A DNA stretch of 64,000 nucleotides, from the NCBI RefSeq assembly GCF_000247695.1, contig NW_004624743.1, forward strand, positions 1,278,113 through 1,342,112, written 5' to 3'. The notes under the pieces are model-generated. The model searched no databases. It was given only the letters and a program-made list of their open reading frames with translations, and was not told where the DNA came from. Position 1 is the first letter of the stretch. The number at the start of each line of letters is the position of its first letter. This DNA is from Heterocephalus glaber. Its lineage: Eukaryota > Chordata > Mammalia > Rodentia > Bathyergidae. Positions 33,131-43,219 of this stretch are shown piece after piece. A program made the position numbers and the translations under genes.

Positions 33131-33549
33131 AAAAGGAGAAAATAAAAATAAAAACTCCATGTGAGTCGTTCCACCCTTTGTCGGTGTGGCTGGTTAACAA
33201 AGTAGCAGTGACGCCAGCCGACAGCACGAATCAGCAGCAGCTTTGTTTCATGCTAAATGCTCTGCAGACTTTTCTGAGAAGACGTGGTATTCCCCCCACG
33301 TAGGCGGCCGGGCAGGCAGGCTCCTCTGATGCAGATTTCTCAGGAACAAGTGGCAACACATCTATTTCAGTAGCTCTTGGCAGACCTTGTAAAATATTTT
33401 CCCACAAAAATTTTCTTAAATTAACTGAGCTCCTTTTAGGCAATATAATTACATATGTATATACTTCATATTATAAATAACTCACTTATAATTTTTTTTT
33501 TTCATCTTGAGTTTGAGACTTTTTGGTAGAGCTCAGTGTGTAGAAACGC

Positions 33550-33612
33550 CACTCATAGCTGGGTGTGGTGGCGAATGTCTGTGATCCAGCATGTGGGAGG
33601 CAAAAGCAGTAA
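33550..33612 (+). repeat. B1 5' fragment
   Basis: 'agctgggtgtggtggcgaat', 'gtctgtgatccagcatgtgg', 'gaggcaaaagcag'. The 3' half is missing and L1 sequence follows. Confidence 0.75.
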
Positions 33613-33614
33613 GA

Positions 33615-33850
33615 CCGAAATAGTAAGAAAAACTCTCCCAACTGAAAAAGATCAGGACCTGATGGATTTGCTGCTGAATTTTATCAGACCTTGAAAGAAC
33701 TAACACCAATCTGCCTCAAAAGTTTCCATGAAATAGGGACAGAATGCTTCCACATTCAGTCTCTGAAACCAGCATTGCCCTGATACTAAAGCCTCATAAG
33801 AACGCAACAAATGAAAAAAAAAGAGAAAGTTTCGCATTATTAATTTGGTT
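33615..33850 (+). mobile_element. L1 ORF2 fragment (reverse-transcriptase domain), degenerate
   Basis: Conceptual translation in shifting frames gives a PDGF-AEFYQT-like block ('gatggatttgctgctgaatt', 'ttatcagacc') and a SETSIALILKPHKNAT block. Both are landmarks of the L1 ORF2 RT domain. The fragment is broken by frameshifts. Confidence 0.8.
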
Positions 33851-34204
33851 GGCAAGTCTTCTGAGTATAGATAGTACAAAGGGAAATACACTTACAATAG
33901 TCCAGGGAGTACAAATTGCACATTAGTGAAGAAGGTAGAGCTGCTCAACAGGTTTTTCAGCCCTGCTCAACCCTTCTGGGAACAGATTAATTTCAGTTTT
34001 TAAAAATCCTCCTAGATGAGAGCCCTCAACTCATAATCCCTGGAAGGAAAATATATCCCCCATCTCTATTACATCAGGTTTTGAGTTAATCCTTCATGTT
34101 AAGAAAGCTCAGAAGAAAGTTTCTAGAGGCTTTACCTCTTTGAATGAAAAATACATAATAGTTTTGCAGTTGATTTTATTGATTGATTTGTTTTGTAATG
34201 TTGG

Positions 34205-34480
34205 TGTCTTGGTCACTTTCTCATTGCTGAGACCCTAACCGAAAGGAGGAGAGGTTTATTTAGCCTTAAGGTTGCAGGGTGTCAGTCCCTGGTGTTAGTC
34301 CCTGGTCAGTCCCTGGTTGGGTGGTCCAGGGCAGAAAATGATGGCAGAAGGGCCTGGTGGAGGACAGCAGTTCACCCCATGTCGGCCAGGAACCAGAGAG
34401 AAAAGAGAGAACCCAGGACAAGAATCACCCTCCCGGGTCACACCCCAGTGACCTTCAACCAGGCCCGCTTCCTGGCACAG
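34205..34480 (-). mobile_element. MaLR-type LTR relic, antisense
   Basis: 'ttctcattgctgagacccta', 'aggaggagaggtttatttag', 'ggcctggtggaggacagcag', 'accccagtgaccttcaacca', 'ggcccgcttcctgg' parallels the provirus LTRs at 23.7 and 25.7 kb. A small local duplication of 'gtccctggt' is present. Confidence 0.65.
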
Positions 34481-34589
34481 TCATCTCCTGGGCTCACGGA
34501 GGGATGTGTGCGCTGATGATTACAGTGTCCTTCTCCCAGTCACCTTCCACGCTCAGGACTTTGAGGGCACTTGTATCTAATCCACTGGA

Positions 34590-34666
34590 CCTGGGAGTGG
34601 AACCCATGGTTTCACACGCGCCGGGCAAATGCTCTACCACTGACAGAGCTTCATCCCCAGCCCTGA
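34590..34666 (-). repeat. ID SINE, antisense
   Basis: 'gggagtggaacccatggttt', 'gccgggcaaatgctctacca', 'ctgacagagcttcatcccca', 'gccc'. Confidence 0.7.
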
Positions 34667-35315
34667 GCACATGCTTGAAAGTCTCCATTTTTTTCACTGG
34701 AATATAAATATTTGGGTGAATCAGGAGAATAATCATTACAGTCACTCTCCAACATTATTACAAAATTTTAAAACATTTCCAGTTCTCTTCTGTTCTCTGC
34801 ATACCAGGGAAATGATTCTGGATTCTTTGGTTTCCAGTCAGTCCCCGAAAGGTCCCATGACCTGTTTCAAGGAGACACACTCAGATGTGCTGGAGGTTGG
34901 GCTGAGAGGCAGGGAGACCAAGGGAAGAGCAACCCCCTCTGGCTCACCCAGGGAGGACAGAAGATAGAAGACAGGAGGAAAAGAGACAAGGAAATCAGAA
35001 TTTAAAATGGACTGCAACTCCCAGGACCCGGCTGAAGGCGCCCACGGTCCGGATCAGCATTTTCTTGGTTAAATTCCGCTCCTTTCCTTCCACACTGGAA
35101 ATCCTCGGGACGCTGACAGCCCATAAGTCGGCTCAATTGAGAAGCAAAGAGCGGGAGCCCCGTGCTAAGATAAAGGAACCGTTTGAGAGAATACGAAGGG
35201 TGATTAAGTTATCCATCCTTTAAAAAGAAAAATTGAAACTGGGCTCTTCCTGTAAGGCAGCCAGCACCTTCTGAGGTTCCACACCCTCCATGGAAGCAGA
35301 AATGTTTCCACTTCC
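34667..35315. other. intergenic, no element recognised
   Basis: Mixed composition; nothing assignable to a gene or repeat family. Confidence 0.45.
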
Positions 35316-35348
35316 GCCCCCTCTCCCTCTCCCTCTCCCTCTCCCTCT
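35316..35348. repeat. (CCCTCT)n tract
   Basis: Five hexamer units of pure pyrimidine, ccctct repeated. Confidence 0.93.
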
Positions 35349-35359
35349 CTGCCTCACTG

Positions 35360-35670
35360 TTTCTTCTTAATCACTGCCTAAGGGAATGCAATTAATAGGA
35401 GAAAATGAAAAAATGGAAACAAAGTCTCTGTAAATAGGGAAGGATGGAGGGGTTGAAGGGAGGACAGGGGAAGGGGAAAATATAAGAACCAAGCGGGCCA
35501 GGGATTTAGCTCGGTGGTTCCAGCGCCTGCCACGCAAGAGCAAGGTCCCAAGTTCGATCCCCGGTACCAAAAAAAAAAAAAAACGAAGAGAGATTAACGG
35601 TGCAAATTTCCAATGATGAATGTCATTATATTGTATACCTTAACTGTACCAATAAAATTAATTTTAAAAA
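35360..35670 (+). mobile_element. L1 3' UTR end, interrupted by an ID
   Basis: 'aaatggaaacaaagtctctg', 'taaatagggaaggatggagg', then an ID at 35,498, then 'gaatgtcattatattgtata', 'ccttaactgtaccaataaaa'. It matches the copies at 37,050-37,548 and 60,835. Confidence 0.75.
35498..35584 (+). repeat. ID SINE, near-consensus, inside L1
   Basis: gggccagggatttagctcgg, ttccagcgcctgccacgcaa, gcaaggtcccaagttcgatc, cccggtacc, then 15 As. Confidence 0.95.
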
Positions 35671-36349
35671 GGCACTGCCTAACAGCCCCTCCCATGCAGT
35701 CCTGCAGTCCTGTTCTATGGGTGGGGTGGGTCAGGTTCCTTATCTGGGCCTCCGGGACGCGGGGAACCCTGACCTGCGACAGTTCCAGTTAGCTTCCTCA
35801 GGGGAAGTGCCGGAGCTCGCCACTTCTCCAAATGAGAGCCGTTCTGTTGTGGGTCTTCCCGCTGTGTGTGCACGGGAGGAGCCAGGTCCTTCTGCTGTTC
35901 ACCCGGGCTGAGGACAGGACGGGGTGTCGGCCATGTGCTCTTGGGGAGATCTGGAGGCGCCGCTTATCTCTAAAAGAACAAAGCATCTAGCTTTTAAAGT
36001 TCCCTTTTGCGGTACAGTTCCAAGCTCAATCCCCAGCAGCACAACAGAAACGCATGGATAGCTAAGCACAGCGCTGCGAGTGGTGTGGCATCCGGACTCA
36101 GGCACAGCTCCCTGGGCTGCGGTCTGGGCCCAGGGCCCGAGCGACACGCAGCTGCTCCGCTGCTGAGCGCACAGCCCTGGGCCCGGGTCCCTGCGGTGGG
36201 CTTGTGGTGGGAGGAGCTTGGAAGGCAGAGAACTCTTCTTGTCGCTCGAGCTCCTCCTCCAGGCTCGGATCCAGGGCTGCACATCCCTGACGCAGTGCAT
36301 TGTGCACAGTGTGCAGAAGCAGACATGAGGATCCACATGGCATCTATTT
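35671..36349. other. intergenic; one worn ID relic
   Basis: Mostly unassigned GC-rich sequence. Around 36,005-36,050 'gcggtacagttccaagctca', 'atccccagcagcacaac' is the 3' part of an ID. Confidence 0.45.
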
Positions 36350-36445
36350 TTAAAAAAATATTTCATTAATTGCCCAAACTCTATATCCTGCTGCCTCAGC
36401 CTCCTGAGTGACTTGGATTACAGGCATGCGCCATCATGCCCAGTG
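36350..36445 (-). repeat. B1 fragment, antisense
   Basis: 'ctgctgcctcagcctcctga', 'gtgacttggattacaggcat', 'gcgccatcatgccca'. Confidence 0.8.
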
Positions 36446-36567
36446 CCATGGTTGACTTTGCCTGAGGTCAGGTAACAAGAGGACCAGGTTTGGAGAATAA
36501 ATGTCGGTGACTTCCGAGAAACCCCCAGACAAAGAGCGGGACTGTTTGTAAGAAATGTGGCTTCACT

Positions 36568-36616
36568 GACGCTTTTGGTCCTGGGCACGAGACCTCTGAG
36601 CTACATCCCCAGCCCT
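36568..36616 (-). repeat. ID relic, antisense
   Basis: 'gacgcttttggtcctgggca', 'cctctgagctacatccccag'. Centre deleted. Confidence 0.6.
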
Positions 36617-36669
36617 GTACTTTATTTTATAACAGGGTCTTCCAGCTGTTCCTTTCTAGGTAGCCTCCC

Positions 36670-37049
36670 AAAAGAGTTAGAAACATCATAACACAGTGAT
36701 ACATGCATGCCCACTGTGCGTGCAGCACAATTTATAACAGCTACATCTTGGAAGCAGCCTGTATAGCCATCAACGGATGAATGGATACAGAAAATGTGGT
36801 GTTTACACAAAACGGAGTACTACTGAGCCATAAAGAAGGATAGAGTTGAGTCATCTTAGATAAATGAATGGGCCTCAAGACCATAATGTTAAGTGAGATG
36901 AATGAGAAACACAATTTTAAATATCGCATTGTTTTTCTTGTGTGAGAAACCCAAATGCCAAATAAGGAGCAAAATGGAGGATAAATAGTGGGAAGTAAAA
37001 ACTTGTTCAAATGAGAAGCGGACAAAGGGAGGGGGAGGGGAAGGGAAAG
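36670..37049 (+). mobile_element. L1 3' end, sense
   Basis: 'cagcctgtatagccatcaac', 'ggatgaatggatacagaaaa', 'tgtggtgtttacacaaaacg', 'gagtactactgagccataaa', 'ccataatgttaagtgagatg', followed by a purine-rich 3' UTR. No intact frame. Confidence 0.85.
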
Positions 37050-37265
37050 AGATTTTTTCCCATTAAGTGTATTGGTCCACTTTAGTTATACAATACAGTT
37101 GCATTCATCACTGGGATCTTGTACCATTACATGAGCATCTTGGTTTTTATTTTTTCCCCTTCCCCTGCCCTCCCTTCACACCCTCCACCCTTCCTTATTT
37201 GTGAAGACTTTGTTTCCATTTTTTTCCTTTTCTCATATTTTTTCTTGGGAAAAGAAATTTTTATC
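37050..37265 (-). mobile_element. L1 3' UTR end, antisense (left arm of an inverted pair)
   Basis: Complement of the terminal L1 wording: 'ggatcttgtaccattacatg', 'ttgtgaagactttgtttcca', 'tttttttccttttctcat'. It faces the sense copy at 37,354 across an ID. Confidence 0.8.
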
Positions 37266-37353
37266 TTTTTTTTTTTTTTCTGGTACTGGGCCTTGAACTC
37301 AGGACCTTGCACTTGCCAGGCAGGCATAGGGCCACTGAGCCACATCCCCAGCC
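37266..37353 (-). repeat. ID SINE, antisense
   Basis: Fourteen Ts, ctggtactgggccttgaact, ttgcacttgccaggcaggca, gagccacatccccagcc. It forms the loop between the two opposed L1 ends. Confidence 0.94.
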
Positions 37354-37548
37354 ATTAAAAAGAGAATGGAAGGGAAAAATGGAAACAAAGTTTTTATAAA
37401 TGGGGAAGGGAAAAAGGGTTAAAGGGAGGAGAGAGGAATGGAGAAAAAAAGAATAATTAAGATATATCATGTACAGAAACACATTCCCTATGGTGAATGT
37501 GATCATTCTGTATGCCAAAAATGTTCTACTACTACTACTAATAAAAAC
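37354..37548 (+). mobile_element. L1 3' UTR end, sense (right arm)
   Basis: 'gggaaaaatggaaacaaagt', 'tttataaatggggaagggaa', 'atggtgaatgtgatcattct', ending in a (CTA)n-AATAAAAA tail. Confidence 0.8.
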
Positions 37549-37610
37549 GACAGGGTCTTAAGTTGCCTCCCTAAGGGCTGGAATTATAGCCATGTGTCAC
37601 TGCTCAGCTC
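37549..37610 (-). repeat. B1 fragment, antisense
   Basis: 'gacagggtcttaagttgcct', 'agggctggaattatagccat', 'gtgtcactgctcagc'. Central part deleted. Confidence 0.65.
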
Positions 37611-38229
37611 ATGTGCTGCTTCTTACATTATTTTTTTCTTAAATTATTTTTAGTGATTGTTTTGGACGCCAGAGTCTTATTTTTCAGCATATAACTTGGA
37701 CAGTGTTAAAAGGGCTGAGAGCAGCTGCTGCTGAGGAACAACTCTCCTGTCCCAGCTCCTCTCTGAAGTCCCCATAGGATGGCACAAGAAGAAAACTAGC
37801 CTGACTCCCATGCTAGCAGCAAGCAGTGTTCACCCACAGGTCTATTCAAAGAAAGACACTAGCTCTGTTTGCTCTCATTAAGATGCTATTTGATCAAATA
37901 TTTTGGCTTAATCATTATTTACAAAAATCTGTGGTTTTGATCAATTTGTGTTACAATGATTATAACTTACAAGACATAGAGCTTTATGGTCACAGGCATG
38001 TAGACACACTTTTAAACTTTGAACACTGTATTTTCATTTCAGAAAATGATGAGTGATACTGAAAACAATAAGCCTTCAAGAGTCGATTAGGATGAACCCC
38101 TGGGGGGCAGTGTGGTGGAGGGACATCCACGGGGAATGAGGGTGGGGGATTCCCATTGTTACAGTCAGCTCAGCGGCAGAGCGCTGTAATCTCACTGGTT
38201 GGTGACAGTTTGACCCATGTTCCGCAACC
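37611..38229. other. intergenic, no element recognised
   Basis: A/T-rich; nothing assignable. Confidence 0.45.
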
Positions 38230-38520
38230 TTGTGACTTTGCCCTATGAAACGCTCTCAGAGGGAGGACCTCAGTGGCAACCCACTCGGGACCCTCCTGTC
38301 TCTCGGGGGCTCTTCCTGTTTCCCAGTCCCCACTCCTAGCTGTGTGTGCCTCATTCCTTTGAGCACCTGTGCTCCCCGCCTGAGTGCGTCCTGTGTCTCT
38401 CTCAGCACCTCTTTTCCACTCATAACCTCCATTATTCTTTAGAATTCATGCTTCGATTTCTGGGGCCACGAACTCGACACAGCAGGTTGGGAGTTATCTC
38501 TGTCCTAAGTCACTGGCACG
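38230..38520 (+). mobile_element. LTR-like R/U5 segment (tentative)
   Basis: 'aacgctctcagagggaggac', 'ctcagtggcaacccactcgg', 'gaccctcctgtctctcgggg', 'gctcttcctgtttcccagtc' resembles the pyrimidine-rich R-U5 part of gammaretrovirus-like LTRs. No U3, primer-binding site or partner LTR is seen. Confidence 0.35.
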
Positions 38521-38569
38521 GTCAGCACCATGGTGCAGGGTCTGGTGAAGGAAATCTCACCTCATGGCT

Positions 38570-38596
38570 GTAGTGTGTGTGTGTGTGTGTGTGTGT
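38570..38596. repeat. (TG)n microsatellite
   Basis: About 13 TG units, adjacent to the ID complement that follows. Confidence 0.9.
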
Positions 38597-38725
38597 CTTG
38601 TATCAAGGATGAAGCTCAAGACCTTGGCAGGCTAGGCACACTATTACTGAGCTACCTCCCCTAACCCTAAATTGCGGGGAGGGGTAGCGTCGTGGGGATT
38701 GAACCTATGTCCTTCTCATTTAGCT
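38597..38725 (-). repeat. two ID relics, antisense
   Basis: First 'tatcaaggatgaagctcaag ... ttactgagctacctccccta', then a shorter 'gtggggattgaacctatgtc'. Both are diverged. Confidence 0.65.
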
Positions 38726-38738
38726 ACCTTTTATTTAT

Positions 38739-38862
38739 TTTTGTTTTGAGACAGGGTCTCACTAAGTCCTTAGTTGCACAGGCTGGGATTGAACTTGCAA
38801 ACCTCCTGCCTCAGCCTCCCAGAATGCTGGGATGATAAGTATGCACCACCCCACCCCACCCA
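38739..38862 (-). repeat. B1 SINE, antisense
   Basis: 'tgttttgagacagggtctca', 'caggctgggattgaacttgc', 'cctcctgcctcagcctccca', 'gatgataagtatgcaccacc'. Confidence 0.9.
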
Positions 38863-39985
38863 GTGAAACCTGAAATTTAAAACAAGAAGCGGAAGGCTGA
38901 AGTGAGCTCCGTGATCCAAACATCGTTCAAAATTTCTAAAAGACAGCGAATGCTCTTGCTCACAAAGAAAATGAAATTCAGGCTTTGAGTCAGGGTGTGG
39001 GGCAGCTGCCATAGCTGCCCGATGACTGGAATGAGAACTTAAAAAACAGCCATGGGTGTCACAAAAGAAACCTTTGTCAACAACTGGAAAGAAGGATAAA
39101 AGGCCGTTTCTACTCCTAGCTGAGTGCCGAGCCAACAGCCCTACAGAGGCTGGGAGACCCACACACCAGCACTCACGTTCAGCCAAAGCTCTGCTGGGAA
39201 ACAACACGGACCTTCGCCTCAGAGACCAGTGTCCTTAGCTTTTCACAGAAACTAGCGTTCTTCTCCCAAACTGCTCCGGAGGAGTGTGAGCAGGAAGAGA
39301 ACCAGCAGAAGTAGCAGCTATGCAGCAGGCAGAATCCTAAGAGAGAGGGCAGAGGTACGGAAAAACCAAGATCAGACCCAGATTTCTCCTCAGGATCGGG
39401 GGGGCGGGGCTGCAATTGCACAACTGTAGGAGCAGCTCTGGCCCCTGAGACATGCAAGCTGACGCAGATCTGTCTGTGGCAGAAGCTTTTTCCACAACCC
39501 AGTGTATTTCAACAAACCCCAGGGCACCCTCGAGACAAACCCTCGGAGGGGCTGATTAAGCCCCCACCCTCTGGAACCTGAGAGCTCCCTGGGGATTGGT
39601 ACCAGATGTCCTGCCCTGGTCTCAGTGGCATGGGGGCTACAGTGACGCTGTGCAGGTCTACACCGAGCTCTGGGTGATCATTTCAAACACTGAAAACAGC
39701 ATCTATTTCTGCTCTGCACCTTGGGGAACTTAGTAGCTTCAGCTACAGACTACCAGGACAACTCTCCAACTGCTAACCTTTCTTCAACCATTCTACAAAA
39801 AGTAATTAAGTACTTTCCTGAGTTGTGGATTTTACAGACTTAGGAGAAACAAGACAAATTTCTTGCCTTGTAGAGCTTATATTCTGATAAGGCAAAGTAA
39901 TAAAGAAAAGGACAGCAAATCTAATGCCAGGCGGGGACAAGGATTATAAAGGCATTCTGTGATAGGACCGGAAACTAGCACACTC
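38863..39985. other. intergenic, no element recognised
   Basis: Mixed-composition sequence without a supported gene or family-assignable repeat. Confidence 0.45.
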
Positions 39986-40105
39986 TAATTTTTTCACTTG
40001 ATCCTATGGGTATTCTGTGAGATAGGGACTAATGTTATTTCAATTTACAGATGAGGAAACTGAGTCATAGAGTGGACAAGGGATTTGCCCAAGGACCCAT
40101 TGCTA
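39986..40105 (-). repeat. MIR, antisense
   Basis: 'ttatttcaatttacagatga', 'ggaaactgagtcatagagtg', 'gacaagggatttgcccaagg' is the complement of the MIR core region. Confidence 0.85.
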
Positions 40106-40121
40106 GAAAAAAGCAAATTTA

Positions 40122-40212
40122 GGGGCTGGGGATTTAGCTCAGTGGCGCTGCACCTGCCTTGCAAGTGCAAGGTCCTGAGTTCGATCCCTGGTACAAAAGA
40201 GAGAGAGAGAGC
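40122..40212 (+). repeat. ID SINE with (GA)n tail
   Basis: ggggctggggatttagctca, gtggcgctgcacctgccttg, tgagttcgatccctggtac, then AAAAGAGAGAGAGAGA. Flanks AGCAAATTTA / AGCAAAGTTG. Confidence 0.93.
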
Positions 40213-40599
40213 AAAGTTGGCACAGACCCCGTGAATTCCAAGGTGACCTCCTGATCCCCCAGAGCTCTGCCTGTTCGGGCAACACCTCGGCCACAGGGCC
40301 ATGAGGGGGGATGGGGGACCCAGGAGGGGCAGGGGCTAAAGGGCATGGAGAAGGTGGCCAGGACCGGATAGAGGCAGTGTGGGGACACGGAAGACACACT
40401 GGAGAGAGGCTGGGAGGAGGAAAGGCTGGGACTTGCTGCTCGATTGGCTCTAAGCGGGGAAGGACAGGAGAGAGGACAGAACAGGTCACGGACTCTGGCT
40501 CATGAAATTCCACGGTGCCATTCATGGAGGCAGAAACCAGGTGGGGGCTTGGGAATGCTTCCGAGCATCTGAGATACTGAGCAAGCAGTGGGGATGGGG
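40213..40599. other. intergenic, no element recognised
   Basis: GC-rich sequence between ID and the mariner relic. Nothing assignable. Confidence 0.45.
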
Positions 40600-40740
40600 G
40601 TCAGTGTTTCAACCGGACTTTTCCTGGTCATTTTGACTTTGGGGAAGAGCCAGGAGTCCCTCGGTGCCAGACTGGTGGAGAAGGTGGACGAGGACACAGC
40701 GCCATGTTTTCATTTGACAGAAATTGCTTTGAATGTTTGA
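40600..40740 (-). pseudogene. mariner-type transposase relic, second copy
   Basis: The minus strand encodes SLAPRDSWLFPKVKMTRK, which aligns with the SPDLAP-DFWLFPKVKMTMK motif region around the last catalytic Asp of mariner transposases. The first aspartate of that motif is not conserved (S-L-A-P in place of D-L-A-P), and a stop or shift follows within about 25 codons, so it is inactive. It preserves the segment that is frameshifted in the 29.6 kb copy. Confidence 0.72.
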
Positions 40741-41089
40741 TCAATGAGGGCTGATCCCTGCAATTAATCCCTCAAAACAGCCCCACCCTGAACACATTTA
40801 TCCCATCCTTCTTGGTGATGTGTCCTCCACTGTAATGAGCTTTTTTTCCCTTTAACTTAAACTCTGCACAGGCTCCTTTGCCCAGGTCCTGTGAAACAAT
40901 CCTGTCCTGTCTGTGTGGGGAACCTGCTCTCCCCCACGGACCTCCTGCCAGAGCATCCTTCGGGCCTCTTGCTCCCAGAACCAGGCTCTCCTGCAAACTG
41001 CACCAGGCGGGAGAGTGGGACTCAGGTCCAGCTCCCCTCAGCAAGGGCAGGTCTCTCCCCTTCCCCTTCCAGACCCGAGGAAAATGAGA
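40741..41089. other. intergenic, no element recognised
   Basis: Nothing assignable. Confidence 0.45.
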
Positions 41090-41275
41090 CTGCCAGGGGT
41101 GGTGATGGACACCTGTGATCCCAGCTACTGGGAAAGCTGAGGCAGGAGGATCCAAGTGCAAGGCCAGGGAGGGCCACTTAGGGAAACCTCGTCTCCAAAT
41201 AAAAAACAGAAATAGCTGGGGATGCAGCTCAGTGGTAGAGCGCCCTTAGATGAGAGAGAGAGAGAGAAAGAGAGT
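41090..41275 (+). repeat. B1-ID composite SINE with (GA)n end
   Basis: B1 part 'tggacacctgtgatcccagc ... gaaacctcgtctccaaata', then ID part 'gctggggatgcagctcagtg', 'gtagagcgccc', and a (GA)n run. Confidence 0.88.
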
Positions 41276-41317
41276 TAGAGTTAACATCTCTAAGATTCCA
41301 GTCATTCTAGAGTTCAA

Positions 41318-41319
<2 letters not shown>

Positions 41320-41353
<34 letters not shown>
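41320..41353. repeat. (CA)n microsatellite
   Basis: Seventeen CA units. Confidence 0.96.
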
Positions 41354-41355
<2 letters not shown>

Positions 41356-41396
41356 ATGCACTCGGGCACACGCACCACCTGAGTTTAAAAAGCCTA

Positions 41397-41415
41397 CATC
41401 GCCACCTAGCGGCCA
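41397..41415 (-). promoter_or_regulatory. CTCF-type binding motif
   Basis: The minus strand reads TGGCCGCTAGGTGGCGATG. Its core CCGCTAGGTGGCG fits the CTCF consensus CC(A/G)(C/G)(C/T)AG(G/A)(G/T)GGC(G/A) at every position, and the upstream TGG also fits. It lies between the SERINC5 promoter and the SPZ1 relic, not inside a SINE. Occupancy cannot be judged from sequence. Confidence 0.65.
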
Positions 41416-41754
41416 AAGAGAAGAGGCTTGCTGAGGAAAAGTTTCTGGAAGTGTCCGGCGGCACCTGTACCCCACCTCAGTCTCGAATGAAGCGGACCGC
41501 AGAGGCCCCCGGCCCTGGCGCCACGCGCGAGGACAGGGTCTGCAGCCCGCCGGTTAAAGGAAAAAATTCTCTTCCTTCCTTGACTAAACTACCTTCAAAC
41601 CACTTTCCTTACAAGTCAAGACGAGGAGAGTCAGATTTATGTCCAACACTATAGAAAAACTGCAAGCACAAGAAAATCAGATGGAGAACACATTGCCCTT
41701 CAAATAATAACATCTACACTCCATGAGGCAAAAAGAAAATACCAATTGTAGACC
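41416..41754. other. intergenic, no element recognised
   Basis: Short GC-rich patch (41,450-41,560) then A-rich sequence; nothing assignable. Confidence 0.45.
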
Positions 41755-41830
41755 TTTCTTTTCTTTTTTGCAATGCTAGCGATGGAACCCGGGGCCTCAT
41801 ACTTGTCAGGCAAGAGACATTATCTGACCA
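41755..41830 (-). repeat. ID relic, antisense
   Basis: 'gcaatgctagcgatggaacc', 'cggggcctcatacttgtcag', 'gcaagagacattatctgacc'. Confidence 0.65.
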
Positions 41831-42537
41831 CAAATCAGGGAAAAGTGCCCCTAATCCTGGAGATTAAACACTGTCTCCAAAGTCACTGGAGTCAAAGGGG
41901 AGGCCACCAAACCGACCCTCTGGAACTGATCGAGGACAGGCGGGTTGGCCAGCGGCATCCTGAGTGGGTTAGGAGAGGTGCCCCTTCCTCAGGCCAGAAC
42001 CACAGCTGCCGTCCTGGGTCACAGCAGCCCTGGCCCTGAGTCCCGGAGCAGCCTGAGGCTCAGGAAAACTGAGGGCCATGGGAGTTGGTCGCTGTGGAAG
42101 AGAAAACACACAAATGTCTCCTCACTAGGGAAAAGGGAACAGTAGGAGTTTTTCCTTAAGTATGGAAGCAAAAATCTACTTAGCAGAATTGTTGGTAGCA
42201 AAGTTTTGAAGGCCAAGGAAAAGCCCCCTGCACGTAGCACAAACTGGCTTTGAACTTCCTGTTCCCCAGGTCCTGATCCTAAGGGCAAGAGACAAGAACG
42301 CACTGGGTTCCAAGTTACTCCAGGACTCTGTGCCGCCTGCAAAGCACTCAGCTGTGTCAGGTGCTTTAGAGAAATGGCTATGTTGAGCAGCCACTGTGAA
42401 GGTGGTGATTCAAGTTTTATCCCGGCAGATGTGAATGATTCATGAATAAGCTCCTTAAGCTTGTCTTAAGGTTGCCATATTCAAAACCAAGAAAAATCCC
42501 AATTCGTACATTGTATAGGTCGTTTCTTTTTTCCCTT
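41831..42537. other. intergenic, no element recognised
   Basis: Mixed composition with no supported gene or repeat. Confidence 0.45.
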
Positions 42538-42683
42538 TTGAGTTTTGTGTTTTGAGGTTTGGTTTTGTTTGGTTTGAGACAGGGTATTGCTCAGTTGCTC
42601 AGGCTGACCTCAAAGCCAAGATGCTCCTGCCTCGGCCTCCTGAGTAGCTGGGGTTACAGGCACACTCCACTGCCCCCAGCTTG
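42538..42683 (-). repeat. B1 SINE, antisense
   Basis: 'ttggtttgagacagggtatt', 'gctcaggctgacctcaaagc', 'cctcggcctcctgagtagct', 'ggggttacaggcacactcca'. Confidence 0.9.
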
Positions 42684-43219
42684 TCACTGAGCCATTAAAG
42701 ATCCATTCTGACAGTCTCTCCTCACATCAGTAGAGCACTTTTGGAGGGATCTCTGACATTACTCTCCTAAAATCACAAAAAGATGTAGCCCTTTTGGGGT
42801 TCCGTTTTGAACCCTAGCTTCCTTCCCAGCAGCATCTCCCTAGAGTGGGAGTGGGTTCCAGTGAAGAATGGGGTGCAGGGTTCAAGGCAGATGTTGACAC
42901 AGGTGTCACCAGGCATTGTTTAAGAGGCTCCCATTGTGAGGCAAGGAGCCTGAAGTGGGGACAGGCCACAAAGCCCAGTGAGAGAATAAAGCCCTGGTTG
43001 CTAGGGTCAGGGATAAGTACTGGAGCCTCGGAAAAGGGAGATGCAGCCCTAGCTCCCGGTACCCCTTCCCACGTGCCCCCAGGCCACCAGCGATGTCACC
43101 CTCCACCTGAACGCTCCCCCTGCTTCAGGCCTGATCCCTACTGCCTGCCCCCTCGGCTCCAGCTTCTCCAGCCCCATGCCCAAGGACCTCCCCTGTCCTT
43201 CCAGGGCTCCCCAAGGGCC
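42684..43219. other. upstream flank of the SPZ1 relic
   Basis: Contains no recognised repeat. An open frame continues in phase upstream of the SPZ1 start codon (from about 42,845), but I recognise no SPZ1 sequence before 43,220. TATA-like or GC-box elements are not convincing. Confidence 0.45.
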
